DNA from: Dioscorea cayenensis subsp. rotundata
Lineage: Eukaryota > Streptophyta > Magnoliopsida > Dioscoreales > Dioscoreaceae
Assembly: GCF_009730915.1 (NCBI RefSeq)
Contig: NC_052480.1
Location: forward strand, 3,410,001-3,474,000
Length of the DNA stretch: 64,000 nt
Direction: 5' to 3'
In this document: in pieces, positions 63,315-64,000 of the stretch
Layout: each line of letters begins with the position of its first letter
Numbering within the stretch: the stretch's first letter is position 1
Translations under genes and position numbers: made by a program
Notes under the pieces: generated by a model
Database searches by the model: none
What the model was told of the DNA's origin: nothing
What the model saw: only the letters and a program-made list of their open reading frames with translations

Positions 63315-63519
63315 TGTAAAACGGACAAACTTTTATGCTTTGTTATAGACAGGGAAGAGATTTCCTTTTGAACACTTAACGCTTTATGAGAAATTATGTC
63401 TTTGTTATAACAAACTCACAGTACATATAGGAGAGAAACGGCCACTCCTTACAACTTACGCCACTGATCCAATAAAAGTGGATAACTAATTGACTCTTAC
63501 TTTGACTAATTCAAGCACA
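63315..63519 (-). mobile_element. 3' LTR of a Ty1/copia element
   Basis: On the minus strand it begins TGTGCTTGAATTAG, directly after a purine-rich GTAGGAGGAAG tract, and ends CCGTTTTACA. About 205 bp. It lies downstream of the RNase H coding end at 63570, as expected for a 3' LTR. The other LTR is outside the window. Confidence 0.6.
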
Positions 63520-63569
63520 CTTCCTCCTACATACATACTAACATAACTAACATACTCAATGTGACAAGA

Positions 63570-64000
63570 TTATCTAAAATCTTGTTGCATTTGCTTGACT
63601 TCCATCAGCCCAATCTTCTTACGCATCTCCAGGAACTTGACACACCAGAGTGATTTTGTTAGAATATCAGCAAGTTGATCATTTGAGCTGATATACTTAA
63701 CCGCAATCTTGCCTCCTTCAACGCACTCCCTAATGAAATGATAGCGGGTATCGATGGGTTTACTTCGGTCATGGAAAACAAGGTTCTAACATAAGGATAT
63801 AGCTGACTTGTTGTCCATTTTGAGTGTGACACTCCTGAGCTCCTTCTTCAACAACTCACCGAGTAGACGTCCAAGCCAAATTCCTTGGCATGCTGCAGGT
63901 GTGGCAGCAATGTACTCTGCCTCGCAGGTTGACATTGCCACCACCTTTTGCTTCTACGATTGCCAACTGATAGGACTCCTCCTGAGCAGATACAACACAC
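63570..64000 (-). pseudogene. Ty1/copia polyprotein, RNase H end, degenerate
   Basis: The frame carries KVVAMSTCEAEYIAAT, the copia RNase H signature, then KMDNKSAISL and HDRSKPIDTRYHFIRECVE and a terminal domain with DQLADILTKSL. Two in-frame stops (TAG just before KQKVVAM and TAG after SLC) show that it is dead. It continues beyond the right edge of the window. Confidence 0.9.

Overview
The window is nuclear DNA of a flowering plant. It has intron-rich housekeeping genes with canonical GT-AG introns, AT-rich introns and intergenic DNA, plant-specific families (calreticulin-3, SKIP16, TIC20-II, VIPP1, a class IV chitinase, a PIP-type secreted peptide) and many nested transposable elements. 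GC is high in some first exons and single-exon genes (TIC20-II, 49.8 kb). The species cannot be named from sequence alone.

Layout. 0-6.2 kb: the 3' part of ribosomal protein eL38 (+), then a 12-exon short-chain dehydrogenase/reductase of the DHRS7-like type (-) with a minisatellite in one intron. 6.2-16.4 kb: repeat-dominated. A 0.49-kb unit is duplicated and its second copy is interrupted by a GAGCC-rich repeat. A larger segmental duplication (A about 8.8-13.9 kb, B about 14.6-16.5 kb) carries the promoter and first-exon region of the calreticulin gene. Copy A has received a 2.77-kb solo-LTR-like element, a 0.78-kb TIR element and an LTR that breaks its exon. Copy B has received a SINE that itself holds a hAT-like TIR element. 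16.4-20.7 kb: intact calreticulin-3 (+) with a C-terminal HDEL. 22.5-26.3 kb: a partly resolved SANT/Myb-like gene (-) with a Mutator-like MITE a few bases upstream of its TATA box.

26.8-39.4 kb: repeats, microsatellites, a decayed zinc-finger-type gene (+), and about 3.7 kb of minus-strand, compact, overlapping ORFs built around a viral 30K-type movement protein, most likely an endogenous pararetrovirus-like remnant. The small ORFs beside the movement protein appear to be paralogues of one another, which is the least familiar feature of the window. Retrotransposon-like sequence with purine-rich and about 60-bp tandem repeats follows.

39.4-56.7 kb: a gene-rich block: SKIP16 F-box protein (+), a TBC1D22-like RabGAP (+), a small putatively N-myristoylated protein (+), and TIC20-II (-) head to head with VIPP1 (+), both acting in plastid membrane biogenesis. 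58.4 kb: a PIP-type signalling peptide precursor (+). 61.1-62.0 kb: a class IV chitinase (-) with four WRKY-type TTGAC cores just upstream of its TATA box. The end of the window holds a remnant of a second chitinase and the degenerate RNase H end of a Ty1/copia element.

Exon models were assembled by eye from splice signals, frame continuity and recognised protein families. Boundaries could be off by a base or a few bases and no database search was run.
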